Assembly: GCA_963585895.1 (NCBI GenBank)
Contig: OY757913.1
Coordinates: 102,589,471-102,653,470 of the forward strand
DNA length: 64,000 nucleotides
Direction of reading: 5' to 3'
From: Sepioteuthis lessoniana
Taxonomy: Eukaryota > Mollusca > Cephalopoda > Myopsida > Loliginidae
Shown here: positions 21,259-33,085 of the stretch, one piece after another
How the letters are laid out: each line of letters begins with the position of its first letter
Position numbering within the stretch: the stretch's first letter is position 1
The notes under the pieces: generated by a model
Database searches by the model: none
What the model was told of the DNA's origin: nothing
Seen by the model: only the letters and a program-made list of their open reading frames with translations
Program-made: the position numbers and the translations under genes

Positions 21259-21589
21259 ACAGGAGGCAGTGGAGAACTTTCAGAGGGTAAATTAACAGGA
21301 GATAACTGATAGCTGACATCCATTGGGCATGGCTCGTGTAACTGGAACGGTCTGCCCCGGTGAGTGAAATAAAAGGTTAAGTTCTAACAACCTGAAGAAG
21401 GCCGGTTGAAAAATATGGCGACAGTAGACCCAAAAAATGTAAATAATATTACACGATACTTCATCTTAGAAATATAGACAGATTGATAGAGAGATCTCTA
21501 TTATATATATTTACCAATTAGAACATACTCAGCATACTTGATTTAAAAATGCGTTGATAGATAAATAGATAGATCTCAAATTACTATGA

Positions 21590-21677
21590 CTATTAGATAG
21601 ATAGATAGATAGATAGATCTTATTCAAAAAAAATTATTACCGAATAGAACACTGTTATTATATATGATGAACAACAA

Positions 21678-21734
<57 letters not shown>

Positions 21735-21900
21735 AAATGCCGCAATTATATATCACTACTCAACGGAATATAGTCCTTCTATTTGATCAGATGAATAACA
21801 AGTTTATATCATTATTCCTTAAAATTGCATTCATGTACGACTGTTACCTGATGATATCTGTGCGTACGTTTGTCTCTCTGTATGTATCAGAGAGCAAGCA

Positions 21901-21945
<45 letters not shown>

Positions 21946-21946
21946 A

Positions 21947-21997
<51 letters not shown>

Positions 21998-22000
21998 AAT
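21590..22000. repeat. (TAGA)n, (TA)n, (GA)n and (GACA)n microsatellites
   Basis: Runs lie at about 21597-21618 (TAGA), 21680-21731 (TA), 21900-21952 (GA then GACA) and 21953-21993 (GA). The overlapping open frames are repeat-encoded. Confidence 0.9.
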
Positions 22001-22506
22001 CTTATGCCTTCCATTGATTTCCAAGGAAACGTAAACGGTAGCGGATATAAAGGGGACCAAATACATTGTCTGATGTAAAAAAAAGTTTCCGCCATTGAAA
22101 ATTAAATTATTTCATTATTACTATTCAAAATTTAAATATAAATCCTCTTTGGTATACAATCAAATATATCTGTAACAAGATCATGGAATATATTTCTGAC
22201 TTTTGTCTCGCTTTCTTTTTTAAAGCCAAACTAAACAAGACGGCTATTCTTGCAATTCGACCGTGTATCTGAAGGCATAAACAGACAGACGGTCTCTTAC
22301 TGAATACGTAAGAAATATAATTGTGTATAACCATCAACCCATGATCATTATGAGGTGATATGTGAGCCAACATGAAGTCGATCGCCTAATCTCATAAAAG
22401 ACAAATCAACGAATTTACTTTTCATTATGTCAACAAATTTGCTTGATACACGGAAACTACAAAAGTAGCACCACTAAATCAGAACCTAAAAGGATGAACA
22501 AAAAAG

Positions 22507-22543
<37 letters not shown>

Positions 22544-22544
<1 letters not shown>

Positions 22545-23440
22545 GTGCCTTCTATAAGCTTCCAGAGTTTATTGTACAGGTATTTAAAATTTTTGTAGAC
22601 TCTTGAAAATCCAGTATGTTATTGCTATACATCTTATGAGATGACTGACCAATTTTTATGATTTCTGGTTCAAATGAACAGCTACAGCAGCAATTGGAAT
22701 ACACCCTACTAAAACCTGATTGTCAGGGCTGTTGAATTTAAAAACTGCAATCTGACACTTTAGAGGAACGATATGCAATATGATTCTGTTTTAAACTTGG
22801 AATAAATGCCACAGAAACATATGGGATGCTTCAGAATACTTTTCGACCATCTTGCATGAATCGAGCATCAGTTTTTGAGTGGAATAAGAGATTCAAGGAA
22901 GGCAGGGAGTCTGTGAAGGACGTTGAGTGGTGTGGGAGAAGTAAAGAAGTCAATAGACCAGAGTTGATTGGCCAAAGGGTTAGGGTTAGGATTACTATGT
23001 TGAGGTTTTTAAGGGAGTTCAGGAAGAGATTCCTTGGGAAAAGACCATCACTCTTCAAATCGGGTCAGTGACATTTCCACTAGGACAATACACCAGTCCA
23101 CAACTTCATCCTTGTCACAGATTATTTGATCAAAATGGGCATCAAGACTGTTGCTAAGCCTCCCTATAGTTCAGACCTTGCTCCCAGTGATTTTTGGTCA
23201 TTCTCTAAGCTCAGAGACTGTCGTTATGAGACCATTGAGGAGATGAAAGAGGCTGTGACGAAGGTCATTGACACACTCACACAACAGGACTTCCCTGGGG
23301 CCTTGCAGAAGTTGTTGGAACTGTACAACAAGTGAATTTCAGCCGGAGGAGATTACGTCCATGGGGACTAAAGTCTCATGTGTGTAATATCAATAAAAGT
23401 GCCTATATGAAAAAAGTCTGGAAACTTATCAGATTCACCT
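22544..23440 (+). mobile_element. mariner-family transposon, internally deleted
   Basis: Ends match as imperfect inverted repeats: left GGTGCCTTCTATAAGCTTCC, right (reversed) GGTGAATCTGATAAGTTTCC. TA follows the right end. A frame at 22826-23335 encodes an N-terminal helix-turn-helix part (RASVFEWNKRFKEGRES) and then, after ELIGQRVRVR, the C-terminal catalytic part. There HFH-x-DN (second Asp) and SSDLAPSD (third Asp) are 34 residues apart, the DD34D spacing of mariner. The region that should carry the first Asp is absent. Two in-frame stops (about 23069 and 23081) replace Trp and Gln of the usual GQWHFHQDN. The element is non-functional; the same deleted form is, from memory, common in octopus. 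Confidence 0.88.
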
Positions 23441-23454
23441 CGTATATATACATA

Positions 23455-23530
23455 TATATTAAGAGTATCTGGCATTAGATGAACAAGTCTTGATACACCA
23501 TAAATCCAACCAAACAATTAACCCACCAGC
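23455..23530 (+). repeat. SINE tail monomer, decayed
   Basis: TCTGGCATTAGATGAACAAG is followed by CTTGATACACCATAAATCC. The outer hairpin partners are partly kept. It sits directly after the mariner 3' end. Confidence 0.5.
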
Positions 23531-24090
23531 CAGCCTGTCAACTAGGAAAATTAGATAGATAAATAGATAGATCGATAGATAAAATGTATCATATATATGT
23601 CATTAACTTTCTGAACACAATCATCAGACTTGATAAAATAAAGATAGATAGATAGATAGATAGATAAAAGGTATCTTTTATAAATTATGAGTAAAATAGA
23701 ACTGTTTTACTATTAAACAGTATGCAAACAAATGACTGATGTCAAATTGAATTCTTAGTGTTATATAGCAATTCTGTCCATTCTGACATTTGACATTAAA
23801 CTGTTATTTAAATACAGGCAGATGAATCCCAACTGGCAGTTTCATGGTTTAAGGATATTCTGGCCATGATAAAGAAAAATGTATCACTTGACGAACGTTA
23901 AAACGTGAAACTAACAGTTGCAGTTTGTTTGTATCCTAAAATTCACTTGGAAGATTTTATTTTTAAGTTGTTGCATTATTGATAGAAGCAACCAGCATTC
24001 AGATGGCTGTGACAGTAGAACACGATCTACATCTCTGCACAGGGGTAAAGTTTTTTCCAATTGAGGGTTCTTGATATGATACTAAGCTAT
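23531..24090. other. AT-rich interval with (TAGA)n runs
   Basis: Short (TAGA)n runs occur near 23553-23580 and 23645-23667. No gene is seen. CTGATGATTG on the minus strand near 23625 was examined as a ribozyme core and rejected. Confidence 0.45.
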
Positions 24091-24460
24091 ATGATAGTGA
24101 GCCTCCAGTCCTGGAGCTTTGAGGAATGTAGATACAGCTTCATTGCTATTACCCCCAGTTCAACTCTGACCTGAAACGGTAACACCCGTTAAAGTCCTAT
24201 CTATGAGTAAAATAGAACTGTTTTTCCACTAAACAGAGTGCAAACAAATGACTGATGTCAAATTAAATTCTTAGTGTTACATAGCAATACTTTCAACCAT
24301 TTAACAGTGAGTGAACATAAAACTATTGATCTTAGATAACAATATTTGAAGCCATCTAACTGTGTGTAAGTAAAGTATTAAAATTAGAATTAGACGTATC
24401 CGTGTTAGATTGGAATACTTGAAACCGTTTAAATCTATGCAAATTTCAATTATTGGTTGG
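24091..24460 (+). repeat. SINE 3' half and tail (family S3)
   Basis: GAGCCTCCAGTCCTGGAGC, a CATTGCTATTACCCCC run, and CCTATCTATGAGTAAAATAG lead into tail units such as GCAAACAAATGACTGATGTC and TAGCAATACTTTCAACC. These units resemble monomers of the 88-bp satellite. Confidence 0.6.
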
Positions 24461-24479
24461 TTGTTTATTTTTTGGGGGT

Positions 24480-24640
24480 GGAGTTATGGCATATCGACCA
24501 ATGTAGGTTACTTAATGCCAAATCCATTTTTATACAAATAATCAGTTATATTTCAATACAATTCAGTTTATCATTAGTACACAGTTTAATTGTTAAAAAC
24601 ATTTCTATTTCAAGCTATTCAGTTTACTCAAATTTCCAAT
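24480..24640 (-). repeat. SINE tail hairpin and debris, minus strand
   Basis: CATATCGACCAATGTAGGTT and ACTTAATGCCAAATCC are followed by CAGTTTA-type units. Confidence 0.6.
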
Positions 24641-24649
24641 TCAGATCGT

Positions 24650-24960
24650 TGTCTCCTTAGAAGCTTAGGGAATCAACGCCTATAACCGTTCATCTGAAGG
24701 TTGTAGGTTCAATCCTGACTGTAGGCGAGTAACAATACAGGAATACTTAACACTTGTACCCAGTTATGGCTAACGGAATCAGAACAGGCGACCCCCGTGG
24801 ATTCAATAAAGGACGTATTTCGAAGTTCCATGTAGGCCCCCGAGTTCGACAAACACCTGATGAAGGCCGGAGTACATATAGGCCGAAACGTAGTAGAAAT
24901 AACAATAAAGATGAAAACTGTATTCCGAAAATCCTTAACGACAGAAATAAGTAATTAAAA
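24650..24960 (+). repeat. tRNA-derived SINE (family S7)
   Basis: The head ends in a clear B box GTAGGTTCAATCCTGAC (about 24702-24718). The body includes CCCCCGTGGATTC and then CTGATGAAGGCCGG..TATAGGCCGAAACG at 24857-24890. That motif has the sequence order of a hammerhead core with a GGCC/GGCC stem, but an extra A and no partner stems; see rejected items. The 3' end is AATAACAATAAAGATG. Confidence 0.6.
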
Positions 24961-25199
24961 ATGCAATCAGACACTGAAAACAATTAAAATTACTATCGTG
25001 GATTACTATGATATATACGCAATATCCCATGAACACACTATAAACAATACATATTATTATAGTAATCTAACTGAAATCTCATCCCAACATAAAATACCTA
25101 TATTGTACAATATTCCATTGTATATTACAAAAAAAAAAATATCCCTCCACTATGATACTTACTGTGATTAAAATTACAAAGATTTACAAATAAATCGGT

Positions 25200-25330
25200 G
25201 GTAGGGATTCCGCTTAGTGTAGTGGCTAACGTGCAAGACTGTGACATAGTTGTTAGTGATTTCGAACCCCAGTCATGGTATAACGTTCACTTTTAGAATT
25301 ATAACATTCGAAAATGTATGAATCTATTTA
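25200..25330 (+). repeat. tRNA-derived SINE head (S2-like)
   Basis: TAGTGTAGTGGCTAACGTGC (A box) and ATTTCGAACCCCAGTC (B box) open the unit. It passes within ~60 bp into the S3 body, so here an S2-like head is joined to an S3 body. Confidence 0.65.
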
Positions 25331-25692
25331 TTAATTCCGGGCTGGGGCAGTAGAATACACCGACTGGATCTCTGCGGAGGAGTAAGACTCCTCAAACGAT
25401 TATCCTGTATACGACATTAAACAATAGAGAGGCTTCAGCTTTGGATTTTGGGGGAATGTGGATTACCTCTTTATTGCCATTGCTCGCAGGTCCATTCTGA
25501 CCCCGAGTGGTAGCACCTGATAGAATCCTATCTATGGATTAAATAGAACTGTTTGACATTTAAACTGTATGCAAAAAATGTCATGCGAAATTGAATTAGT
25601 TGGCAGTAAAATAGTTTGATCATTCAACAGTTTAACTTTTCAACTGTGAACAAAAAAATAACGCAAGCTTGTTTAACAATGTTGTGAACAAA
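25331..25692 (+). repeat. SINE body and tail (family S3)
   Basis: GGGCAGTAGAATACACCGAC, GGAGGAGTAAGACTCC, GGGGGAATGTGG, GGTCCATTCTGACC and CCTATCTATGG are followed by AAACTGTATGCAAAAAATG-type tail units. It ends where the LINE begins. Confidence 0.75.
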
Positions 25693-25693
25693 A

Positions 25694-28536
25694 GGTCCCA
25701 GAGCTAATCGCATCGGCCGAAGAACATAAGATAGACATAATATGCATACAAGAACACAGATACACGCACACCGAAGATATCAAATATCACGAAACTGGCA
25801 ATGGATGGTCGCTCGCCACTGTATCCGCATGGAAAAACTCTGTCAACGCCGGAGTAGGAGGGGTAGGATTACTTATAGGACCTAGAGCATTAAAAACGCT
25901 TAATAGCGTTGAAAAAATACAAACTAGAATGATGGCAGCTACATTTAACGGAAGCCCCGGAGTAACAATCATCTCATGCTACAGCCCCACCAATGTTAGT
26001 GAAGAAACTGAACTAGTCACCTTCTACGATGAGTTATCCGTATTAGTGCGTAGCATCCCGAAACACAACATGTTAGTCATTGGCGGAGACATGAATGCCC
26101 AAATCGGGAAAAACAGAAACAACAAATACAGCCTCCATAACACGTCAAATAGGAATGGGCAACATCTAACATATTTCATGATAGAAAATAGATTAGCATG
26201 CCTCAATACAAACTACCAAAATAGAGAGGGCAAACTATGGATATACACGTACGCAAACAATACTAAAGCTCAGATAGACTATGTCCTTATAAACAAGAAA
26301 TGGAAAAATAGTGCACTGAATTGCGAGGCATACTCCTCTTTTGAGGGTGTGTCCACCGATCACCGAATAGTCACGGCGAAAATACGCTTAAGCCTACGAA
26401 AAAACACCAAACGAACAGCGACCACCAAACACTATGACTGGGCCCTATTAAACAACAAAGATATAAGAGATAAATACGTATTATAATTAAGAAACAGATT
26501 CGAAACACTACAAGAAAAGACGGAAAAAAGTACACCAAACGACGAATACGAAAATTTCCTCAATGCACACATCGCGGCAGCAGCAAAATACATTCCAACA
26601 AAAATTAAAACTAAATATAGAGTCCCATGGGAAACGTTAGCGGTGAGAGAAAAACGTGCACTAGTGAAAACAGCCGCCAAAAACTATCGAAAAAACCCAA
26701 CAAACACAAATGCCTTAAAACTAAAAACGGCACAATATCAATTAGCAGGCATATATATAAAGGAACAGACAGAATACATTCAAAATCAGATAGATAAGAT
26801 TAGAAACTCGGTGGAAGATAGACAATCTAGAATAGCCTGGCAAACAATAAACGAAGTGAGCAGAAGAAAGAACACAGCCAAAGCAAAACTGAAAGCTGCA
26901 AACCAACAAGAAAGAATAAAACTGTGGAAACAGCACTTCGAAAACTTACTTGGAAACCAACCAAAAATAACACATGAACCAATCACCAGAATAATTAGCA
27001 AACAATTATACATTAAACTAGGACCGTTCACACAAGAAGAACTCGACTTGGTTCTCAGAAATATTAAAAATAGGAAAGCTGCAGGGCTGGACGAAATTCT
27101 CCCGGAAGTATGGAAGACCAGACAATTCGACGACATACAGCTCCGACACTGCAACGCAGTATACAATCAAAATCCGATAGATAGATGGATGAAGGGATGC
27201 ATACTCCCCTTCCCTAAAAAGGGGGACCTCGGATTAGCCAAAAACTACCGAGGCATAACACTTACATCCATAGCTGCCAAAATCTACAATACCCTACTAA
27301 GAAACCGAATAGAACCCAAAATCGACAACATACTTAGGAAAAACCAAAATTGTTTCCGAAGAAATAGATCCACGACATCACAAATATTAACCATCCGCAG
27401 AATCCTTGAAGGTGTACGGGCAAAAAACCTACAAGCGATATTAATATTTGTCGACTTTACCAAGGCTTTCGACTCCATTCATAGAGGAAAGATGGAACAA
27501 ATCCTACAAGCGTACGGCATACATAAAGAAACCGTAGCGGCAATTACGATTCTCTATAGAAACACTAAAGTAAAAGTACGATCACCGGATGGAGACACAG
27601 AATACTTCGACATTGTAGCAGGAGTACTACAAGGGGACGCGCTGTCCCCGTACCTCTTTATCATTTGTCTAGACTACGTACATAGAACATCGATTGACAA
27701 AATCAAAGAGAATGGCTTCGAACTGACAAAGAAAAGAAGCAGAAGATACCCCGCAACAACAATTACCGATGCCGACTACGCCGATGACATAGCGATACTG
27801 GCAAATACACCCAACCAAGCCGAAACACTTCTGCATAGTTTGGAACGAGTAGCAGCAAGCATAGGCCTCTATGTTAATGCACACAAAACGGAATATATGT
27901 GCTATAACCAAACGGGGGACATCTCCACTCTAGAAGGAACCCCACTTAAACTAGTAGACAAATTCACGTACCTAGGAAGCAGCGTTGAATCAACCGAAAA
28001 GGACATCGAAACGAGGTTAACGAAAGCATGGACAGCTATCAATAGGCTATCGATTATATGGAAATCAGACCTAACCGATAAAATGAAACGCAGTTTCTTC
28101 CAGGCAGAGGTCACATCGATACTGTTATATGGATGCACTACATGGACGCTAACAAAATGACTGGAGAAGAAGATAGATGGCAATTACACAAGAATGCTGT
28201 GTGCAATCCTGAACAAGTCCTGGCAGCAACACCCCACAAGACACCAACTGTACGGCCACCTGCCCCCTATCACGAAAACTATTAAAGTTAGACGAACCAG
28301 ACATGCAGGACACTGCTGGAGAAGCAGAGATGAACTCATAAGAGATGTACTCTTATGGATCCCCACACATGGCTGTGCAAAAGCAGTACGACCAGCTCGA
28401 ACGTACATTCAGCAGCTATGTGAGGATACAGGATGTTGTCCTGAAGACCTACCTAGGGCGATGAACGATAGGGAGGAGTGGCGAGAGAGGGTCTGGGATA
28501 TCCGTGCTACTAGTGCGATATGATGATGATGATGAT
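25694..28536 (+). mobile_element. RTE-like LINE, copy 1 (5'-truncated)
   Basis: This is a non-LTR retrotransposon with one long reading frame. It opens inside the apurinic-type endonuclease domain (IDIICIQEHRYTH; then VIGGDMNAQIG, DYVLINKKW and STDHR) and continues into reverse transcriptase (LPFPKKGDLGLAKNYRGI, IFVDFTKAFDSI, GVLQGDALSPYLF, DADYADDIAIL with catalytic YADD). A C-terminal region follows (LLYGCTTWT, TRHAGHCWRSRDELIRDVL) and then a (GAT)n tail. The frame is the same from about 25699 to 28523 with only two stops: TAA at 26484 (copy 2 has Glu, GAA) and TGA at 28158 (copy 2 has Arg, CGG). The N-terminus is missing. NCBI pipelines often name such products craniofacial development protein 2-like. 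Clade assignment to RTE is from the single frame, endonuclease type and microsatellite-like tail. Confidence 0.9.
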
Positions 28537-28551
28537 TTTATATACGTGACA

Positions 28552-29132
28552 CGCTTACTATAAACCCAAATTCAATATATGACTCTGTCCAAATGTCAGC
28601 GAACACGGCAAAACGTTTTTGTATCTTTTCTAAAAGTTTAAAATTCTTAAAGCCCCAACAGTAGTTTAGAAGAAAAAGTAAAAGCCTAAAGCTGCCAAAG
28701 CTACCAAACCAAAATAAAAAAAAAAAGAAATGATGAAATAACTAGCCTTCCCCAACCGCTGTTTCAAACAGTAGGCCGTCTCCAAGCATACTTAAAATTC
28801 AATAGTAAATAAACGCTAAAAGAAAGAGGAAGGATTTGAACTCGCACCTGCCAGCAGAGAAAAATGTTTCAATATATGTCAGTATGTCTTTAAGTCCTAT
28901 TAATCTAAAATGCTGAAAATTTTACAAAATATTATGCTGTATTTTTGTTTGTAAAATATTGCTAAAACTGTGCGTTTTAAATGTAAAAACACACTTACTA
29001 TAAACCCAAATTGAATATATGACTCTGTCCAAATGTCAGCGAACATGGCAAAACGTTTTTGAATCTTTTCTAAAGGTTTAAAATTCTTAAACCCCCAACA
29101 GTAGTTTAGAAGAAAAAGTAAAAGCCTAAAAC
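28552..29132 (+). repeat. Direct repeat pair between two LINE copies
   Basis: About 140 bp beginning ACTTACTATAAACCCAAATT at 28555 recurs at about 28990 with a few differences (GAACACGGC against GAACATGGC). A third, weaker match to the CAACAGTAGTTTAGAAGAAA part appears near 29205. Function unknown. Confidence 0.85.
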
Positions 29133-29454
29133 TCCCAATACTTCCACAAAAAGAAAATTGTCATTTGTAAAAGCTATATAATTCCTAAAGCCTCCTCCGC
29201 TCCCAACGGTAGTATAGAAGAAAAACTAAGAAGTCTAGGAAAATGTCCCAATACTGCGCAAAAAAATAAAAAACAACAAATTTCAGTACAATTAAAAGTC
29301 TGACCAAAGTACCTTAATGCTAGACTTTAACTAAGTTAAAACTTAAGAAAACTTAAATTAAAAGTACCCGCCTCGTTTTTTTAACGTACACATGGGAAGC
29401 AGCATGATGTACGTAAAGGTATTTGAATAAACCCATTGAAAACCAAACTCAATA
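29133..29454. other. AT-rich interval, nothing recognised
   Basis: Contains the third weak repeat match noted above and no coding frame. The exact 5' limit of LINE copy 2 may lie anywhere up to about 29455. Confidence 0.4.
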
Positions 29455-32400
29455 CCTAAACAGGTCCTGGACGTGAGTTTGACGACTCAACGCTCAGGAT
29501 TGTTAGTTCGCTCGGGGAACTACTGCTGCTCCTCTATAAGAGTGGCTTCTATAGAAGAGAATAAAACAGCCATCGAAAGATAACCATGACCCACACTCAA
29601 ACCGCATACACAAACCATATGGCACTTCGCACAGGTAAAAAAGGGGCACGTCCCGCTCTGGTTGGAGCCCTGGCCTCAGTGTTCGAAAAATCAGCTACAG
29701 AGCTCAAACAACAAAAACTATTAAAATGCAAACAAACACTACAAATAGCGACATATAACATAAGAACCTTAAATAGAATAGGACAACTACCAGAGCTAAT
29801 CGCATCAAGATAGACATAACATGCATACAAGAACACAGATACACGCACACCGAAGATATCAAATATCACGAAACTGGCAATGGATGGTCGCTCGCCACTG
29901 TATCGGCATGGAAAAACTCTTTCAACGCCGGAGTAGGAGGGGTAGGATTGCTTATAAGACCTAGAGCATTAAAAACACTAAATAGCATTGAGAAATACAA
30001 CCTAGGATGATGGCAGCTACTTTTAACGGCAACCCCAGAGCAACAATCATCTCCTGCTACAGCCCTACCAACGTTAGTGAAGAAACTGAACTAGTCACCT
30101 TCTACGATGAGTTATCCTCATTAGTGCGTAGCATCCCGAAACACAACATGTTAGTCATTGGCGGAGACATGAATGCACAAATCGGGAAAAACGGAAACAA
30201 CAAATATAGCCTCCACAACACGTCAAATAGGAATGGGCAACATCTAACAGATTTCATGATAGAAAATAGATAAGCATGCCTCAATAAAAACTACAAAAAA
30301 GGGAGGGCAAACTATGGACATACACGTACACGAACAATAGTAAAGCACAGATAGAGTATGTCCTTATAAACAAGAAATGGAAAAATAGTGCAATGAATTG
30401 CGAGGCATACTCCTCTTTCGAGGGTGTGTCCTCCGATCACCGAATAGTCACGGCGAAAATGCGGCTAAGCCTACGAAAAAACACCAAACGAACAGCAACC
30501 ACCAAACACTATGACTAGGCCCTTTTGAACAACAGAGATATAAGAGATAAATACGTATTAGAATTAAGAAACACATTCGAAACACTACAAGAGAAGACAG
30601 AAAAAAATGTACACCAAATGACGAATATGAAAATTTCCTCAATGCGCACCTCGAGGCAGCAGGGAAATGTATTCCAACAAAACTCAAAACTAAATCTAGA
30701 GTCCCATGGGAAACTTTAGCGGTGAAAGAAAAACGTGCACTAGTGAAATCAGCCTCCAAAAACTATCAAAAAAACCCAACAAACACAAATGCCCGAAAAC
30801 TAAAAACGGCACAATATCAATTAGCAGGCATATATATAAAGGAACAGACAGAATACATTCAAAATCAGATGGATAAGATTATAGAGTCTGTGGAAGATAG
30901 ACAATCTAGAATAGCCTGGCAAACAATAAACGAAGTGAGTAGAAGAAAGAACACAGCCAAAGCAAAACTGAAAGCTGCAAACCAACAAGAAAGAATAAAA
31001 CTGTGGAAACAGCACTTCGAAAACCTACTTGGAAACCCACCGAAAATAACACATGAACCAATCACCAGAATAATTAGTAAACAATTAGACATTAAACTAG
31101 GACCGTTCACACAAGAAGAACTCGACTCAGTTCTCAGAAAAATTAAAAATAGGAAAGCTGCAGGGCTGGACGAGATTCCCCCAGAAATAAGGAAGACCAG
31201 ACAATTCGACGATGTACTGCTCCGACACTGCAACGCAGTATATAATCAAAATCCGATGGATAGATGGATGAAGGGATGCATACTCCCCTTCCCTAAAAAG
31301 GGGGACCTCGGATTAGCCAAAAACTACCGAGGCCTAACACTTACATTCATAGCAGCCAACATCTACAATGCCCTTCAACGAAACCGCATAGAACCCAAAA
31401 TTGACAACATACTTAGGAAAAACCAAAATGGCTTCCGAAGAAACAGATCCACGACATCACAAATATTAACCATCCGTAGAATACTTGAAGGTGTATGGGC
31501 AAAAAACCTACAAGCGACATTAATATTTGTTGACTTTACCAATGCTTTAGACTCCATTCACAGAGGAAAGATGGAACAAATCCTACTAGCGTACGGCATA
31601 CCTAAAGAAACCGTAGCAGCATTAACGATTCTCTATAGAAACACTAAAGTAAAAGTACGATCACCGGATGGAGACACAGAATACTTCGACATTGTAGCAG
31701 GAGTACTACAAGGCGACACGCTGGCTTGGTACCTCTTTATCATTTGTCTAGACTACGTACTTAGAACATCGATTGACAAAATCGGAGAGAATGGCTTCGA
31801 GCTGACAAAGAAAAGAAGCAGAAGGTACCCCGCAAAAACAATTACCGACGCCGACTACGCCGATGACATAGCGATACTGGCAAATACACCCGACCAAGCC
31901 GAAACACTACTGCATAGTTCGGAACGAGCAGCTGCAGGCATAAGCCTCTATGTCAATGCACACAAAACGGAATATATGTGCTATAATCAAACGGGGGACA
32001 TCTCCACTATAGACGGAACACCTCTTAAACTAGTAGACAAATTCACTTACCTAGGAAGCAGCGTCGCATCAACCGAAAAGGACATCGACACGAGGGTAAC
32101 GAAGGCATGGAGAGCTATCAATAGGCTATCGATTATATGGAGTTCAGACCTAACCGATAAAATGAAACGCAGTTTCTTCCAGGCAGCGGTCACATCGATA
32201 CTGCTATATGGATGCACTACATGGACTCTAACAAAACGGCTGGAGAAGAAGCTAGACGGCAATTACACAAGAATGCTGTGTGCAATCTTGAACAAGTCCT
32301 GGCGGCAACACCCCACAAGACACCAACTGTACGGCAACCTGCCTCCTATCACGAAAACTATTCAAGTTAGACGAACCAGACATGCAGGACACTGCTGCAG

Positions 32401-32624
32401 AAGCAGGGACGAACTCATAAGTGATGTACTCTTATGGACTCCCACACATGGCCGTGCAAAAGCAGGATGGCCAGCACGAACACACATTCAGCAACTATGT
32501 GAGGATACGGGATGTTGTCCTGAGGACCTGCCTAGGGCGATGAACGATAGGGAGAAGTGGTGAGAGAGGATCAGGGATATCCGTGCTACCAGCACGACAT
32601 GATGATGATGATGATGATGATGAT
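29455..32624 (+). mobile_element. RTE-like LINE, copy 2 (near full length)
   Basis: This is the only copy here with the 5' part. A leader (29455-29585) precedes ATG at 29586. The N-terminal frame to 29813 ends just inside the endonuclease domain (TLQIATYNIRTLNRIGQLPELIAS), where about 14 bases present in copy 1 are missing. Endonuclease segments follow in shifted frames (30007-30273: VIGGDMNAQIG). The long frame 30722-32563 (613 codons) covers the linker, reverse transcriptase (PFPKKGDLGLAKNYRGL, LIFVDFTNALDSI, DADYADDIAIL) and C-terminal region (TRHAGHCCRSRDELISDVL), and stops about 15-20 codons early (TGA for CGA near 32561). It ends in (GAT)n. The catalytic YADD is intact, but FTKAFDSI has become FTNALDSI. 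Not autonomous as it stands. The same orientation and very high similarity to copies 1 and 3 suggest a recent burst. Confidence 0.92.
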
Positions 32625-32700
32625 ATATTCAGGATTCAGCGTTAAATAATCTTCAATGGTTGATATGCCATAAAACCAAACCTAACCAAACTTAATACTT
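32625..32700 (+). repeat. SINE tail monomer
   Basis: CAGCGTTAAATAATCTTCAA is followed by TGGTTGATATGCCATAAAAC directly after the LINE tail. Confidence 0.6.
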
Positions 32701-32909
32701 TCGTCTGTGGGTTATAATGTATCATTACTGTTCTTCCACGAAGAGGCTGGGCATTCAATATATATGCAATTATTTATACCTACTAGATTCACAGATTATA
32801 TCTTAGAACTATCTTTTTTCTAAGGCTGGGTTATTGTTGATTTAAGCATACATGTTGTATTTTAGAATCTAGTATTCATGTAGTCAATCACTCATGGGAA
32901 CTCTTCTCT

Positions 32910-33085
32910 TAATTGTATGATAATTTCCCTGTGTCCATTATTTTCACACCCTCAAAAGTAATATCACTGCAATCAATCATCGATTCCCTCGAGCGAAGTC
33001 ATATAGGATATTTCATCCCATTCGAGTTCAGAAAATGTTTCAATAATTTTTTTTCAGGAATAAATTTCACATCTTCAGGTCGGTG
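32910..33085 (+). repeat. Dispersed repeat shared with 39.77-39.93 kb
   Basis: Shared strings in order: GTATGATAATTT, TTTCACAC, AAAAGTAATATCA, CATCCCATT.GA against TATCCCATTAGA, and AGGAATAAATTTC. About 165 bp, diverged. I do not recognise the family. Confidence 0.65.

Noticed and set aside
22826-23335. Domesticated mariner-derived host gene
   Set aside because: Two in-frame stops, recognisable transposon ends and no introns or conserved context.
23590-23640. Minus-strand CTGATGATTG..CAGAAAG as a ribozyme core
   Set aside because: Stem II would have two pairs at most, and the flanks of CTGATGA and GAA do not pair.
24857-24890. Complete hammerhead in SINE S7
   Set aside because: The core order is right, but there is an extra base after CTGATGA, and neither type I nor type III topology gives a credible stem I or III. 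Kept only as a motif observation.
29586-32563. Host endonuclease or craniofacial development-like gene
   Set aside because: Multiple copies, (GAT)n tail and reverse transcriptase motifs identify a LINE.
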